64,000 nt of DNA from Candidatus Heimdallarchaeota archaeon (GCA_026702845.1 JADCLS010000005.1:186001-250000); one strand, 5' to 3'; shown: positions 1-8,706, numbered from the stretch's first letter. Translations and numbers: made by a program. The notes: generated by a model from the sequence alone, not told the origin.

Positions 1-540
1 TATTGAGCTCCGCAAAAGATCTATTAGCAAGAATATTTCTGCCAAGAGCATCAATTTATTGTGTACAAACCGCAAATCAATCTTATCGACATCTGTTCCT
101 ACCTCTTCATCATCATCAATTATCTCTGATAACATGGCATATGGTACTGGTACATAAGCCACGATTGAAGTATCTTGCTCTGGGGCCCATCGTTCGTATT
201 TTACCCTCTTGGATTCTTTTTGAAATTGAATATGACCTCTTACAGCATAGGCTGCGGAGAAGAAAACAATATATGGTTCCATGTCATTTTTCCAAGAAGT
301 GCCATCAACTGCAGCAAAGGGGAGTTTATTTTCACTCATAATTGGTTTTAACTCATCCATAATGTTGTCAACAATAAAGGAATCATCAAAATCAAAAGTG
401 ACAATTAACTGATTTATCCAGGTATTGTATAATTCCATAAAATTGTCAATTCTCCTGGAAATCTCTTCTTCATAGTCTTTTTGGGACAAATCTAGAGATT
501 CTGAGTACCCCATTAATATCTCCGAGATTTTGCTTGGCAT
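1..540 (-). CDS. NurA-like nuclease, C-terminus beyond window
   Basis: A minus-strand reading frame opens with ATG at 540 and runs without a stop off the left edge, so only the first 180 residues are visible. The stretch PFAAVDGTSW near residue 75-83 resembles the metal-binding DGS/DGT motif that opens NurA nuclease domains, and it is followed by alternating hydrophobic strands as in that family. NurA proteins are 5'-3' nucleases that usually work with the HerA ATPase in DNA end resection; no HerA is visible here, but a partner could lie to the left. The assignment rests on one motif and general layout. The plus-strand ORF over the same bases is a shadow. Confidence 0.55.
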   Translation of the reverse strand, partial: MPSKISEILMGYSESLDLSQKDYEEEISRRIDNFMELYNTWINQLIVTFDFDDSFIVDNIMDELKPIMSENKLPFAAVDGTSWKNDMEPYIVFFSAAYAVRGHIQFQKESKRVKYERWAPEQDTSIVAYVPVPYAMLSEIIDDDEEVGTDVDKIDLRFVHNKLMLLAEIFLLIDLLRSSI

Positions 541-788
541 CACATATAAATCTTAAATATTAAAATATAAGGAATTGTATTACCTTTTATAAAACAAAAC
601 ATTAATTGTTTCTTATTTATACTAATAAATTGATACTATTCCAGATTCATATCAGTAGTATATCTCAAATACCTAACAAAATTTATGAATTCTAAACTAC
701 CATGTGGAAATATTCGTCAACTGCCCATCGACTTGCAGCACAACCTCAACCTGACAAATATTTTTGGTAAAATTTATAAGACTATATG

Positions 789-810
789 CCCATATGTACT
801 TATGGGTACA
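789..810. promoter_or_regulatory. Nested palindromes over start of RHH gene
   Basis: Two interleaved inverted repeats lie on the start codon at 802: CCCATA (789-794) with TATGGG (801-806), and TGTAC (795-799) with GTACA (806-810). RHH proteins bind short palindromes and often repress their own gene, so this is a candidate autoregulatory operator. That role is inferred from position and symmetry only. Confidence 0.3.
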
Positions 811-1149
811 ATAAAAGTTGTCCTACCTGATGAGCTGGAACGCAATCTACGAGCACATATTTCACAGACCAAGGGGTTCTACAAAGGTGCTCTCTCTGAT
901 TCTATTGTGGAGGCGATCACAATGTGGATAACACATCCTGCCCAACCTCTGCAATCTCCAGATTTGTTCAGACAGCAATATCCTGGAAAATACCTCGGTA
1001 TCCATAACAATGAGGTACTTCTCATATCCGATACTATCGAGGATCTATTCAGGCAAGTAGCATCAACGGATAAAAAGGTGTATGTTATTCATCCTGCAAT
1101 GGATCAGAAGAAGGTGAGACTAGGGTGGAGATCCACGGTAGCAACGTAA
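802..1149 (+). CDS. Ribbon-helix-helix / DUF5678-like protein
   Basis: 115 residues if started at the ATG at 802; an earlier in-frame ATG at 685 would add 39 residues that do not look like the domain. The N-terminus (GTIKVVLPDELERNLRAHIS, then a helix ending EAITMWI) is ribbon-helix-helix-like. The C-terminal half, with QQYPGKYLGIHNNEVLLISD, looks like DUF5678, a small domain common in archaea. The gene overlaps the start of the downstream aspartic protease gene by 25 nt, so the pair is probably translated together. The pairing is reminiscent of a toxin-antitoxin arrangement, but no toxic activity can be read from the sequence. Confidence 0.6.
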   Translation: MGTIKVVLPDELERNLRAHISQTKGFYKGALSDSIVEAITMWITHPAQPLQSPDLFRQQYPGKYLGIHNNEVLLISDTIEDLFRQVASTDKKVYVIHPAMDQKKVRLGWRSTVAT

Positions 1150-1526
1150 TCCAACAGGAATTTGATGAATATCCTGTCATCAGGGCAAGTCTATTACTAC
1201 CAGACAATACCTGGTCCCCAGAGATTGAGTTCATTGTGGATACTGGATTCACCGGAGATGTGATACTGAGTAACAAACTCATGCCCATCTGGCAATCAGC
1301 TGTTGAAGTTCATCCTGAGCTGTCTGAGATTGGAGAGAGTATTACTGGTGAAACCTTCAAGTTGACTTCAGTCTATTCCAAAATTCTTTTAGACAAGCAA
1401 TCATTCAATATCACCATGTCATCTCATGCAGCAGTAGGTGATAATTTGATAGGTTGGAATCTTCTTAGGAGGTTTACAACACTGCTTGAAGAATCCAAAA
1501 TATCATTGTTTATTGGATCTGGATGA
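1125..1526 (+). CDS. Retropepsin-like (clan AA) aspartic protease
   Basis: 133 residues from a GTG start that overlaps the preceding RHH/DUF5678 gene. FIVDTGFTGDVILS around residues 37-50 is the D-T/S-G active-site motif of single-domain retropepsin-like proteases, and NLIGWNLLRRF near residue 110-120 matches the second conserved strand (usually I-G-x-x-x-L). Such proteins act as dimers with one Asp from each chain. Many bacterial and archaeal copies pair with DUF5678 or antitoxin-like genes, as here. The substrate is unknown. Confidence 0.7.
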   Translation: MEIHGSNVIQQEFDEYPVIRASLLLPDNTWSPEIEFIVDTGFTGDVILSNKLMPIWQSAVEVHPELSEIGESITGETFKLTSVYSKILLDKQSFNITMSSHAAVGDNLIGWNLLRRFTTLLEESKISLFIGSG

Positions 1527-1547
1527 TTCGGCAAAATTCAATACTAT

Positions 1548-2003
1548 TCAGCAGGTATCTGGAAATTTCTTGCATTGATACATATTCTGAAGTATAAACA
1601 GGGCGATAATCGTTAATATTGTTCCTATTACCTGATAACTAATCGCCTTGGCCGTATCATGAGGATCATTAGTTGCTGATTTAATCAGATATAGTCCTAT
1701 CGCACCCATCATCATTACAGTTCCAGCTACAATTCCCTCTATGAGAAATTGTTTATCCTCATCAGGATAGATGAGGATTGGTTTATTTTCAACTCCTCCA
1801 CCAAAAGCAAGTGGATCCTCAACTAAATTGTATACTCCACCAATATATATGTAAAAAATGCTTGCATACAGTATCATAGTGATCAAACTTGATGGATATT
1901 GAGTGGGAAAACTAACCTGCAATTTCTTAAAGGAAAAATTCGGTCTTATCACTCCGGGTATGGCTACCCAGGGTATATTATGAACTTCAGTATCATTGTC
2001 CAT
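1548..2003 (-). CDS. OST3/OST6/OSTC-like oligosaccharyltransferase subunit
   Basis: 151 residues from the ATG at 2003, close to human OSTC (149). A longer frame starts at 2087, but the extra residues look unrelated. The layout follows OSTC: a PNFSFKKLQVSFP segment before the first membrane helix, a loop IGGVYNLVEDPLAFGG matching the GGxxYDxxxEPPxxG region, then QFLIEGIVAGTVMMMGAIGL matching the QYIMEGLASS helix, and a third hydrophobic helix ending in a short Cys/Lys tail. In eukaryotes OSTC is an accessory subunit of the ER oligosaccharyltransferase. Here it would sit in the cell membrane and help N-glycosylation of surface proteins, several of which are encoded nearby. No STT3 is in the window. 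The match is from memory of the family. Confidence 0.72.
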   Translation of the reverse strand: MDNDTEVHNIPWVAIPGVIRPNFSFKKLQVSFPTQYPSSLITMILYASIFYIYIGGVYNLVEDPLAFGGGVENKPILIYPDEDKQFLIEGIVAGTVMMMGAIGLYLIKSATNDPHDTAKAISYQVIGTILTIIALFILQNMYQCKKFPDTC

Positions 2004-2133
2004 AATTATTATAGTGCGACAAATATAGATAATGTTAGAGGATTTTACATAATCATCAATAAGCCAAAAGATTATATTCAACTCCATCTGAAAATGAAAA
2101 TTTGCTACTCTAAAGACATAAGATAAGACGGAT

Positions 2134-2733
2134 TTATTCCAAATCGTTTTGTGAGGTGACAGTATCTGATTGAACTAGATCTTTAACTGATATTTGATGA
2201 ATCTTCTTTGGATCACCCACACAATTTCGATTCAGCTTCTCAAATATTGAGAATAACGCAATAAAAAGGGTGGATAATACTATTCCAAAACGATAGAAGA
2301 ATAAAAATTTGTGAAATGATTCTGAATTCCCAAGTAATTCAATTTCAGTAGATATGATGATAATGTAGTAAGTAGCGATTATAAATGATATGGGTGGAAA
2401 GAAAAGGATGAACATCACTAGCTTTGGCCCAACCAGGATTTTGTCTGGAATCATAATAGAAAGATAGTTACACCATTGTCTGTAGGTGATTGAAATATAA
2501 AAGGATGAAAGAATTGATACGAGGGTAAACATGAACAAAATGATTAGATCAGTCATCTCTCCGATAACTATCAAATAAAAAAACGCAAGTAGATATAATA
2601 TCAACAGAAGATGAGTATCATTCAAATGAATGGAATACAATGCTCTTCTTATGAAATGATGAGTTTTCAAACAATACTCACAATCACTATGCTCATCATC
2701 TTTTGGTGTCAGACACTTCCAGCAAATTGACAT
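2134..2733 (-). CDS. Zinc-ribbon membrane protein
   Basis: 199 residues. The N-terminus carries C-W-K-C and C-E-Y-C pairs (residues 4-7 and 18-21), a small zinc ribbon of the kind common at the start of archaeal membrane proteins. About four hydrophobic helices follow (roughly 40-60, 62-85, 100-128 and 145-168), then a hydrophilic C-terminal tail. No family recognised. Confidence 0.6.
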   Translation of the reverse strand: MSICWKCLTPKDDEHSDCEYCLKTHHFIRRALYSIHLNDTHLLLILYLLAFFYLIVIGEMTDLIILFMFTLVSILSSFYISITYRQWCNYLSIMIPDKILVGPKLVMFILFFPPISFIIATYYIIIISTEIELLGNSESFHKFLFFYRFGIVLSTLFIALFSIFEKLNRNCVGDPKKIHQISVKDLVQSDTVTSQNDLE

Positions 2734-2814
2734 ACTATATTATTGGACTTTGATATAAGTAATATTTTCGTAATATACAATATTATCAATGATAGAAAGT
2801 TTTTAAAAGCAAAT

Positions 2815-3372
2815 TTACTGTTTTATGTTATCTTTCATAATTGAAAGAAACTCTATTCCCTTTGGAGTAATGCTAACAGCCTTTAGTCTTGTATCATGCA
2901 GCAGATCGATTTTTTTCACCAATCCCATTTCCTCGAGTTTGATCAAAGTACGAGTAATCTTCTCAGAATATGTATTGAGAGAATGTATGAGTTCTTTTTG
3001 AGTGGTAAATTCTGGATCCATTTTATTAAGTAATAATAATACTCTGATCATGAATCCATTCATGAGTTGCAGAAGGTCATCCCAAGTAATTTGATCTTTT
3101 TCATCTTTCAGTGATTTTGGGTTTACAGTATGAATACCCATTATTAATCCTACTAGGGGCAGATTCATATGAAATGATGTATCTTGATGAGTATCCTGAA
3201 TTGTTCCAAATTGCAGAATGTGTATCTTTGGAACGTCTTCATCCTGTTTTATGCTTTGAGATTCAGAAGGTGAATTGATTATCTTATAGGTGGGCAGTAT
3301 TAAGCTAGATAAACAACATATCAAAATAAATGCAATTGATAGCTTGTAAAATCTATAAGTAGTGAACTGCAT
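2815..3372 (-). CDS. Membrane-anchored winged-helix protein
   Basis: 185 residues with an N-terminal hydrophobic helix (about 8-28) and a C-terminal MarR-like winged helix-turn-helix (about 95-180): FTTQKELIHSLNTYSEKITR fits the recognition-helix region and KKIDLLHDTRLKAVSITPKG fits the wing. The helix could be a membrane anchor or a signal peptide; a DNA-binding domain makes a cytoplasmic, membrane-tethered regulator more likely. The middle (about 30-90) has no recognised domain. Confidence 0.55.
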   Translation of the reverse strand: MQFTTYRFYKLSIAFILICCLSSLILPTYKIINSPSESQSIKQDEDVPKIHILQFGTIQDTHQDTSFHMNLPLVGLIMGIHTVNPKSLKDEKDQITWDDLLQLMNGFMIRVLLLLNKMDPEFTTQKELIHSLNTYSEKITRTLIKLEEMGLVKKIDLLHDTRLKAVSITPKGIEFLSIMKDNIKQ

Positions 3373-3526
3373 TCTCTAGAAAAAGTAAATTTACCAATTA
3401 AAAGCTTTCTAGTTGGATAACCCTAGTTTGTAAATGAAATACGATTCTTGCCGAAATCGAAAATTTATGGCAAACGTTTTATCAATATTGAATGCTTAAA
3501 ATATAAAAAAGTGTAATCAAAGAAAT

Positions 3527-3573
3527 CAATGATCAGTATTTCTTTAGACGTCTGATTGGAAGTAGAAGAAGAA
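3527..3573 (-). pseudogene. Relic of the 3' end of a surface-protein gene
   Basis: About 47 bp nearly identical to 5370-5416, which encodes the membrane-anchor end (PFRRLKKY, stop) of the surface protein at 5377-5967. Only a few bases differ. The matching reading frame is closed on both sides here, so this looks like the remains of a duplicated or deleted paralogue. The 63-residue minus-strand frame over this spot uses a different phase and is probably not a gene. Confidence 0.5.
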
Positions 3574-3874
3574 GCCCCCTCTGATACTATCTGATGCTTA
3601 TGATCTTCCCATAATAAATTGGCTTCGAAAGTTTTCCAAATATGAATATCTAACAAGCCATATCTACATAGCGAGGTAATTTTCCGGTTGCAAAGGGTAA
3701 AATTATCAACAATTGTATTGATTCTTCAATAAATTCTCCAAATAGTATCTGATTATGAATAGTCTGAAATTGAATTCAACGGTAAGGAATAGTATCATTG
3801 GCCATATTATCATTATCAAAAATGCTATCATCTCCTAAACAAATTTAAGATACATTACCCCAAAATTCAAAATA

Positions 3875-5101
3875 ATGAGAAAATTTGGAATTATTTTTGT
3901 ATTTATTTTACTCCTACCACAAGTAGAAGCAGTAGAAACTGGTTTTAACGGTTTATCCGAGGACGATTGGTTCTTCACAACAGATTATCTGAATATAACT
4001 TTTGATGGATCTAGTTCTTTCAAGGGCCATAATATTCTGTATAGTGATATGGGAATAGATGATGAGGATAATCTTGGAATACTAAGTGAAAGAAAAATGA
4101 TTCAGATGCATAATCAAGAAACGGGTATTCCTATGGGGTATAATATGAGCTCTGTATATATTGGTATTGCAGACTATATTGTGTATGAGGATGATCCATT
4201 TGAGAATAAACCCTATGATGGATTGATAAATACATATATACTCATGACATTCACTGGTTTTGATCCTAATCTGAAAAGTAATCAAATTGCAGAATATTCT
4301 CAAGAGTTGAAAAATAATGAACTTGTTCCTCTATTGCCAGTTAATAATGGGACACATAATCTGGGTTCAATTCTTGGATGGAATAATGCTACTAGCATAA
4401 CCAAAACGAGTGTGCACATAATGTATAATGCCACATCCATGCTCAATATTAATGGGCATGATCTAGAAGTATATACTTTTACCGTTATGCCAGAAAAGTA
4501 TGTCAGTAATATCACCTCATCCAGTGAATCATATTATGATGAGGACCAAATTGTATACAAAAATGCAGTAACCAATGAATCAGGTATATTCGAATTCAGA
4601 GAATCCTATATCTCTGGAGAATTATCAACCACACATCTTACAATAATTAATTCTAGCATGGCCTATGAAGAATATAATGAGTATACAGAGGGATTGATAA
4701 CATACACGGATACAACAGTATATGAGAGAGATGGAATAGAATTTGTAGATAAAACCTACATTAGATACTCACCTGAGCTGAATTTTGTTGTTCAGGTATT
4801 TGGGGAATATGAGGATCAAGAAATGCAAGATACTTTCTCTCCAATCTTTCCCAATGCCTATGAGGTTAGAGAATTTAGTGTACAAGCCTATATTCCAGAA
4901 TCAAATGTAGAAACACTAACCACCACTGAGAGTATAACATTAATTACTACTGAGAGTACAACACTAACAGAGCAAGGAGAAATTGAAACAATCACTAGTC
5001 TAACCACAATATTTTCCAATAGCAATATATCCCCCGTTAATTTAGCGTTGCTTCTTCCAGCAATTGCTGTTATGGTATATTATAAGAAATTCAGGAAGTA
5101 A
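3875..5101 (+). CDS. Secreted, membrane-anchored surface protein
   Basis: 408 residues: an N-terminal signal peptide (hydrophobic FGIIFVFILLLPQ, cleavage probably after VEA), a long extracellular part rich in Asn, Tyr and acidic residues with many N-x-S/T sites, a Thr/Ser-rich stalk (about 350-385), and a C-terminal membrane helix followed by KKFRK. This is a typical archaeal surface-protein layout. No domain is recognised. The start is the ATG directly before the signal peptide. Confidence 0.7.
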   Translation: MRKFGIIFVFILLLPQVEAVETGFNGLSEDDWFFTTDYLNITFDGSSSFKGHNILYSDMGIDDEDNLGILSERKMIQMHNQETGIPMGYNMSSVYIGIADYIVYEDDPFENKPYDGLINTYILMTFTGFDPNLKSNQIAEYSQELKNNELVPLLPVNNGTHNLGSILGWNNATSITKTSVHIMYNATSMLNINGHDLEVYTFTVMPEKYVSNITSSSESYYDEDQIVYKNAVTNESGIFEFRESYISGELSTTHLTIINSSMAYEEYNEYTEGLITYTDTTVYERDGIEFVDKTYIRYSPELNFVVQVFGEYEDQEMQDTFSPIFPNAYEVREFSVQAYIPESNVETLTTTESITLITTESTTLTEQGEIETITSLTTIFSNSNISPVNLALLLPAIAVMVYYKKFRK

Positions 5102-5243
5102 TAGCGATTTAATATCCTCAAGCTGCTCATTGATACAATATAATTATGAAAATATTGTATCTTAAGAGCTGTAGATGACTTCTCCAGTAATTCATTTTAA
5201 GAAAGAGATTAAAAAATATCGATAATAATACAATTAATCAGTA

Positions 5244-5360
5244 TTAAAATTTCTCGATATGCTCTACAATACTGTCAGTAATCAACTTGAAATCAGTATC
5301 TTCTGAAACAGCTAATACCAAGTAATGGCAAAAACTGTAACAGTAAAGAGCAGCAAAGAC
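5244..5360 (-). pseudogene. Possible C-terminal gene fragment
   Basis: A closed minus-strand frame of 38 codons with an in-frame stop just upstream and no start codon. It reads CHYLVLAVSEDTDFKLITDS and then a short amphipathic end. It has the look of the last strand and helix of a longin/roadblock-type domain, a fold also suggested for the protein at 60824-61906. Taken as a gene remnant; weak evidence. Confidence 0.25.
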
Positions 5361-5376
5361 TTAACTTATTCAATGA

Positions 5377-5967
5377 TCAGTATTTCTTTAGACGTCTGAA
5401 TGGAAGTAGGAGAAGAACCACCAGGGGGCCGAGAGGAAAGAATACAGCATCAACAGTACTCGCACCACGATAGATGCTCAGACTATCTTCATCAATACTA
5501 CCATTGACTGCAAAGTTCTGGTATTCCATGAGTGCCCCTTGATCCTTGGTCCAGGAGGCTCTTATCCTGCGATCTGGGGTTTTCATGATGAACTCAAAAA
5601 AATCAGCAGTGCTGCTATGATTAACCTCATAGTCTTGTGCCACAAGTGACTCCAGCTGTGCCACATACAGATCCCATTCGGGCAGGATGTAGAAGTTGTT
5701 TTCAAAGACAAAATCCGTGAGATTAAGCAGCATGGATACCCCAAGCGTCACCTCATCACCAGCTACCTCGAATAGCAGTGTGGTCTGATTCTGTTCATCT
5801 GCAAGGCCCATAAGATGCACAGTGAATGGATCAGAATACGTATCCTGCACATACTCACCAATGGTGAATTGACCAGTTGCAACGAAATATGTATAGGAGA
5901 CGATAGATTCTGCATGTACTGGTAGCATCAATAACAAGGAGAGAAAAAGAAGCAGCTGAAGTCGCAT
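5377..5967 (-). CDS. Secreted, membrane-anchored surface protein, paralogue A
   Basis: 196 residues: signal peptide (MRLQLLLFLSLLLMLPVHA), an extracellular beta-rich body, a C-terminal hydrophobic anchor and a PFRRLKKY tail. It is a distant paralogue of the protein at 62995-63621. Both share the order signal peptide, a strand pattern with LLFEV/LLIEL, an x-P-E-W motif near residue 100, a K-x-W-T/K line near 150, and an anchor with basic tail. Function unknown; cell-surface location inferred. Confidence 0.65.
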   Translation of the reverse strand: MRLQLLLFLSLLLMLPVHAESIVSYTYFVATGQFTIGEYVQDTYSDPFTVHLMGLADEQNQTTLLFEVAGDEVTLGVSMLLNLTDFVFENNFYILPEWDLYVAQLESLVAQDYEVNHSSTADFFEFIMKTPDRRIRASWTKDQGALMEYQNFAVNGSIDEDSLSIYRGASTVDAVFFPLGPLVVLLLLPFRRLKKY

Positions 5968-6024
5968 GTAAAAAATGAATCTTCATGAAATAAAAATATA
6001 GCCAAATAATCATGAGTTTTTCCA

Positions 6025-6114
6025 TCACGCAGACTGATAATCAGATTGACAGATTTTGCATACCAGTTTTGCAGGTTTTCTGGATGAATTACACCAGCTG
6101 TGATGACACTTCAT
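6025..6114 (-). CDS. Tiny zinc-knuckle-like protein or relic
   Basis: A 29-residue frame from ATG at 6114 with C-H-H-S-W-C and V-C-K-I-C separated by about ten residues, a spacing seen in very small archaeal zinc-binding proteins. No clear ribosome binding site. It may be a remnant of a longer zinc-ribbon gene. Confidence 0.3.
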   Translation of the reverse strand: MKCHHSWCNSSRKPAKLVCKICQSDYQSA

Positions 6115-6198
6115 CTGTAGCTGGAGAAAAGAAATTATAACAATTATAATCTCTTAGCCCATCCCAGGTTGAATCAGACTTCCTTAGATACTCAATTC

Positions 6199-6471
6199 TC
6201 AGAATAACCCGATAATATCTTCATAAAACACATATCCAGCAACGATTAAGACAATATATTGTAATAATCTAAAGTAGTCATTCATTTCTATCTCAGCATT
6301 TGTTCTTGCCTCTGCAAATCTATTAGCAATGAGAATGAATAATGATATTGCCAATGCTATGATGGCAAAAGTTGTATCAGTATTGACAAATCCGGCAATA
6401 CTCATCCCCAACAGGGCAGAAGCTATAGCATCCTCTATGAGAATCACTGCACCTTTGATATTTGTGGCCAT
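6199..6471 (-). CDS. Small multi-helix membrane protein
   Basis: 90 residues with about three hydrophobic segments (roughly 8-30, 33-50, 68-88) and a short charged loop (RFAEARTNAEIEMNDYFR) between the last two. No family recognised. Confidence 0.5.
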   Translation of the reverse strand: MATNIKGAVILIEDAIASALLGMSIAGFVNTDTTFAIIALAISLFILIANRFAEARTNAEIEMNDYFRLLQYIVLIVAGYVFYEDIIGLF

Positions 6472-6728
6472 ACTTTATCAGAAATAGGCTGAGTTAAATA
6501 AATGCCTAGTAATGATTGGTTGTAACAATGAAGTTTTGCAAATATTGATTAGTTAGACTAAAAATCAGGTTCTTCTAATAGACTGCTAGGATCCAAGCAG
6601 ACCAAACAAGAAATTTTACTATGTCAGATAATTTCATCCCTCATAGGTTGCATCAGTTAATCATGGTAATCAAATATTTTTATGCATTAATCATAGAAAT
6701 TTAATAATTAATAAGGTATAGAATAATT

Positions 6729-6936
6729 ATGGATTTCTCATATGACGCCTTGGTAGATGCACTCTATATCTATAATTAATCGTGGCGAAATAAAGGAAAC
6801 TAAACAAGTAGATTTCAATCAAGATGATGAGATTTATGGGATTGAAATATTGAATTATTCTAAATCAAAAATTGATTTGGATTCTTTGATCCGACTATCT
6901 GAAAACGAACTTTTAGCAACTGTGAGTACCTTATAA
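6729..6936 (+). pseudogene. Frameshifted DUF2283 gene
   Basis: The ATG at 6729 opens MDFSYDALVDALYI, the start of DUF2283 proteins (usually DP-x-x-DALYI), but hits TAA after 16 codons. The following frame continues with NRGEIKETKQVDFNQDDEIY and GIEIL, the rest of the domain, to a stop at 6934-6936. A small indel near 6770 therefore splits the gene. It could be a real pseudogene or a sequencing/assembly error. Confidence 0.6.
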
Positions 6937-7008
6937 TCAAAATCTCCTGGTATCATCAAAAGGAGTTAGCAAATGAAATTCATAGGAATATAGTTTATAA
7001 TCAGATAT

Positions 7009-7542
7009 TCATCGATATTTTTTTTCTCCCGCTGGTATTTCAAAATTTACATGATTTGATAAAGGGACTAATGTGCAATTATACCTGTCTGAATAGGCAC
7101 AAGACATATTATAAGCCAGATTGAAATCAAATGAGATTTTGTTTTCCCCTAAATCATTGACTTGAAGATATTTTCCTGCGCCATAAGATTCATTATTGCA
7201 TGTAGCATCTCTGTATGGAAGGAAGAAATATGATCGATCCAATGCATTCTGAAATATGGCAAGTGTACATCTATTATCATCAATATCAAAAGAGATATGA
7301 CCATATACATAATAATTCTTAATATCGCCTTTAGTAGTTTGCACTTCAATCAGTTCTTCTCCTTCATTTACCTGTATTATTGTCTCAATTCTGTAGTCAG
7401 GATTAACTGGAAAGTATTCAAGCTTAGTGAACCTGGTCTTTTCTTCGGCATTTAAAGGTGAATTTTCATTGCTTGTCATCCAATTGTCTACCTTAATTCT
7501 GTAATCTTCAATTTTTTTGATATATTCTATCTTTTCATCCAT
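7009..7542 (-). CDS. Hypothetical protein with Cys-rich C-terminal half
   Basis: 177 residues, soluble, no signal peptide. A charged N-terminal helix is followed by a beta-rich region. Cysteines occur at CTLAIF, ATCNNES, MSCAYSD and NCTLV. No family recognised. It is divergent from the putative RHH regulator at 7741 across a promoter region with palindromes, so the two may be regulated together. Confidence 0.5.
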   Translation of the reverse strand: MDEKIEYIKKIEDYRIKVDNWMTSNENSPLNAEEKTRFTKLEYFPVNPDYRIETIIQVNEGEELIEVQTTKGDIKNYYVYGHISFDIDDNRCTLAIFQNALDRSYFFLPYRDATCNNESYGAGKYLQVNDLGENKISFDFNLAYNMSCAYSDRYNCTLVPLSNHVNFEIPAGEKKYR

Positions 7543-7559
7543 GTGTCAATCACCGTAAT

Positions 7560-7673
7560 ACCAATAATAATTGGTGTTACATGTCATACCAAAATTAATT
7601 GATATATATACTTATGTCAAAAGGGCATAAAAATATAAAATAATAGATTATGAAAATAATGACATGTAATACC
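7560..7673. promoter_or_regulatory. Divergent promoter region with palindromic operators
   Basis: Between two divergent genes lie a palindrome ACCAAT-AATA-ATTGGT (7560-7575), an imperfect dyad GGTGTTACATGTCATACC (7573-7590) centred on ACATGT, and a second copy of the same core in inverted orientation, ATGACATGTAATACC (7659-7673). Repeated cores of this kind are expected for an RHH repressor, and the adjacent gene at 7741 encodes a candidate. AT-rich TATA-like sequence (gatatatatac) lies between them. Confidence 0.45.
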
Positions 7674-7740
7674 AATAAAATATTTCAATTAATTTCCATT
7701 GAATGACTAATTTTTTACATTGCTCTATTTGATTTGACAT

Positions 7741-8193
7741 ATGACTGATTCGCCTAAATCTAATGATAGGAGAACAACCTCAATAAGAGGCATAGATTTG
7801 GATATATACAAAAGGTTCTCTGCATTGATGAAATCTTCTGGAATTAATATTGGAGACGCTATGAACAGGATGATGCTAGAATTATTAGAATCAGAACATG
7901 AAAAAATCTCTTCAACTATACTCGAAGATTTGATCCCCTCGAAACCATTGGAAATTGCATATCATGACACCATTGAGGTGAATAAACAAGATTTAATTAA
8001 AGAGAACAAGAAAATATTTTTTTATTCTAATAAAGTCATAATATTTTCCAAAGACATCACGAGAGATGTTTTTGAGAAATATGTGAAAGAAATTAATCAA
8101 TGTAAAAAAATAATCATTCCAAACACTCTATCCAAATTATACCTTCTATCAATAACAAAAAAATATGATTCTATTGAATGGTATGAAGTATAG
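7741..8193 (+). CDS. Putative RHH-type regulator
   Basis: 150 residues. The N-terminus (RRTTSIRGIDLDIYKRFSAL, then a helix ending MNRMMLELLESE) has the strand-helix-helix look of a ribbon-helix-helix DNA-binding domain. The remaining 90 residues form an alpha/beta part with no recognised family. Palindromic sites upstream (7560-7673) are candidate operators. Confidence 0.5.
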   Translation: MTDSPKSNDRRTTSIRGIDLDIYKRFSALMKSSGINIGDAMNRMMLELLESEHEKISSTILEDLIPSKPLEIAYHDTIEVNKQDLIKENKKIFFYSNKVIIFSKDITRDVFEKYVKEINQCKKIIIPNTLSKLYLLSITKKYDSIEWYEV

Positions 8194-8306
8194 TGCTTTC
8201 TAGAGCATTTTTTTAAACAGCAAACAATAAAATTTTGTCAAAAAATTAGATCATAGATTATCTAAACCTAAAATAATTAATACATTACTCATTATTCTAA
8301 GATGAG

Positions 8307-8621
8307 ATGAATCATCCAAAACTAAAATTCACTGTAATAAATAAATTTTCAACAAAGGATATTACCGGTTCTGAGGTTACCACAAATTCAGGATATAGCA
8401 TCCCTACTTGTCCATTTTTTGATATTGGTGATGAGCATATTGCTGAGAATTCCTTTACAAAACCAGAAAAATTTTGTGGATGGGCTTGGAAGGATCTTTC
8501 AACTAGATTAACAAAATTTGAATTAGTAGAAGATATGGACTGGCCTGACAAGAATACGACTTACATGGCTTGTGGAGATGGCCTAAGACCAGTTATTTTC
8601 AAAGTAGAGAAATTGACCTAG
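8307..8621 (+). CDS. TIGR04076-like small protein
   Basis: 104 residues. The pattern P-T-C-P-x-F-D-I-G-D, then PEKFCGWAWKDLSTRL, then YMACGDGLRPVIFKVEKL is that of TIGR04076 proteins, small soluble proteins with conserved cysteines and a C-terminal D-G-x-x-P-V-x-F strand. Their function is not known. Complete at both ends. Confidence 0.6.
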   Translation: MNHPKLKFTVINKFSTKDITGSEVTTNSGYSIPTCPFFDIGDEHIAENSFTKPEKFCGWAWKDLSTRLTKFELVEDMDWPDKNTTYMACGDGLRPVIFKVEKLT

Positions 8622-8706
8622 CGGAAATTTAGGATAATTATTGTATTATAACCATCCGATATTTTATTTTTAGATTTGAATACATATATAAAAAAACCAT
8701 GAGATA

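Noticed and set aside
3..341. 112-residue plus-strand ORF at the left edge
   Set aside because: Shadow of the minus-strand NurA-like gene, which is open for 540 bases and carries a motif.
3465..3656. 63-residue minus-strand ORF
   Set aside because: Its frame differs from the recognisable relic at 3527-3573, and its composition is not coding-like.
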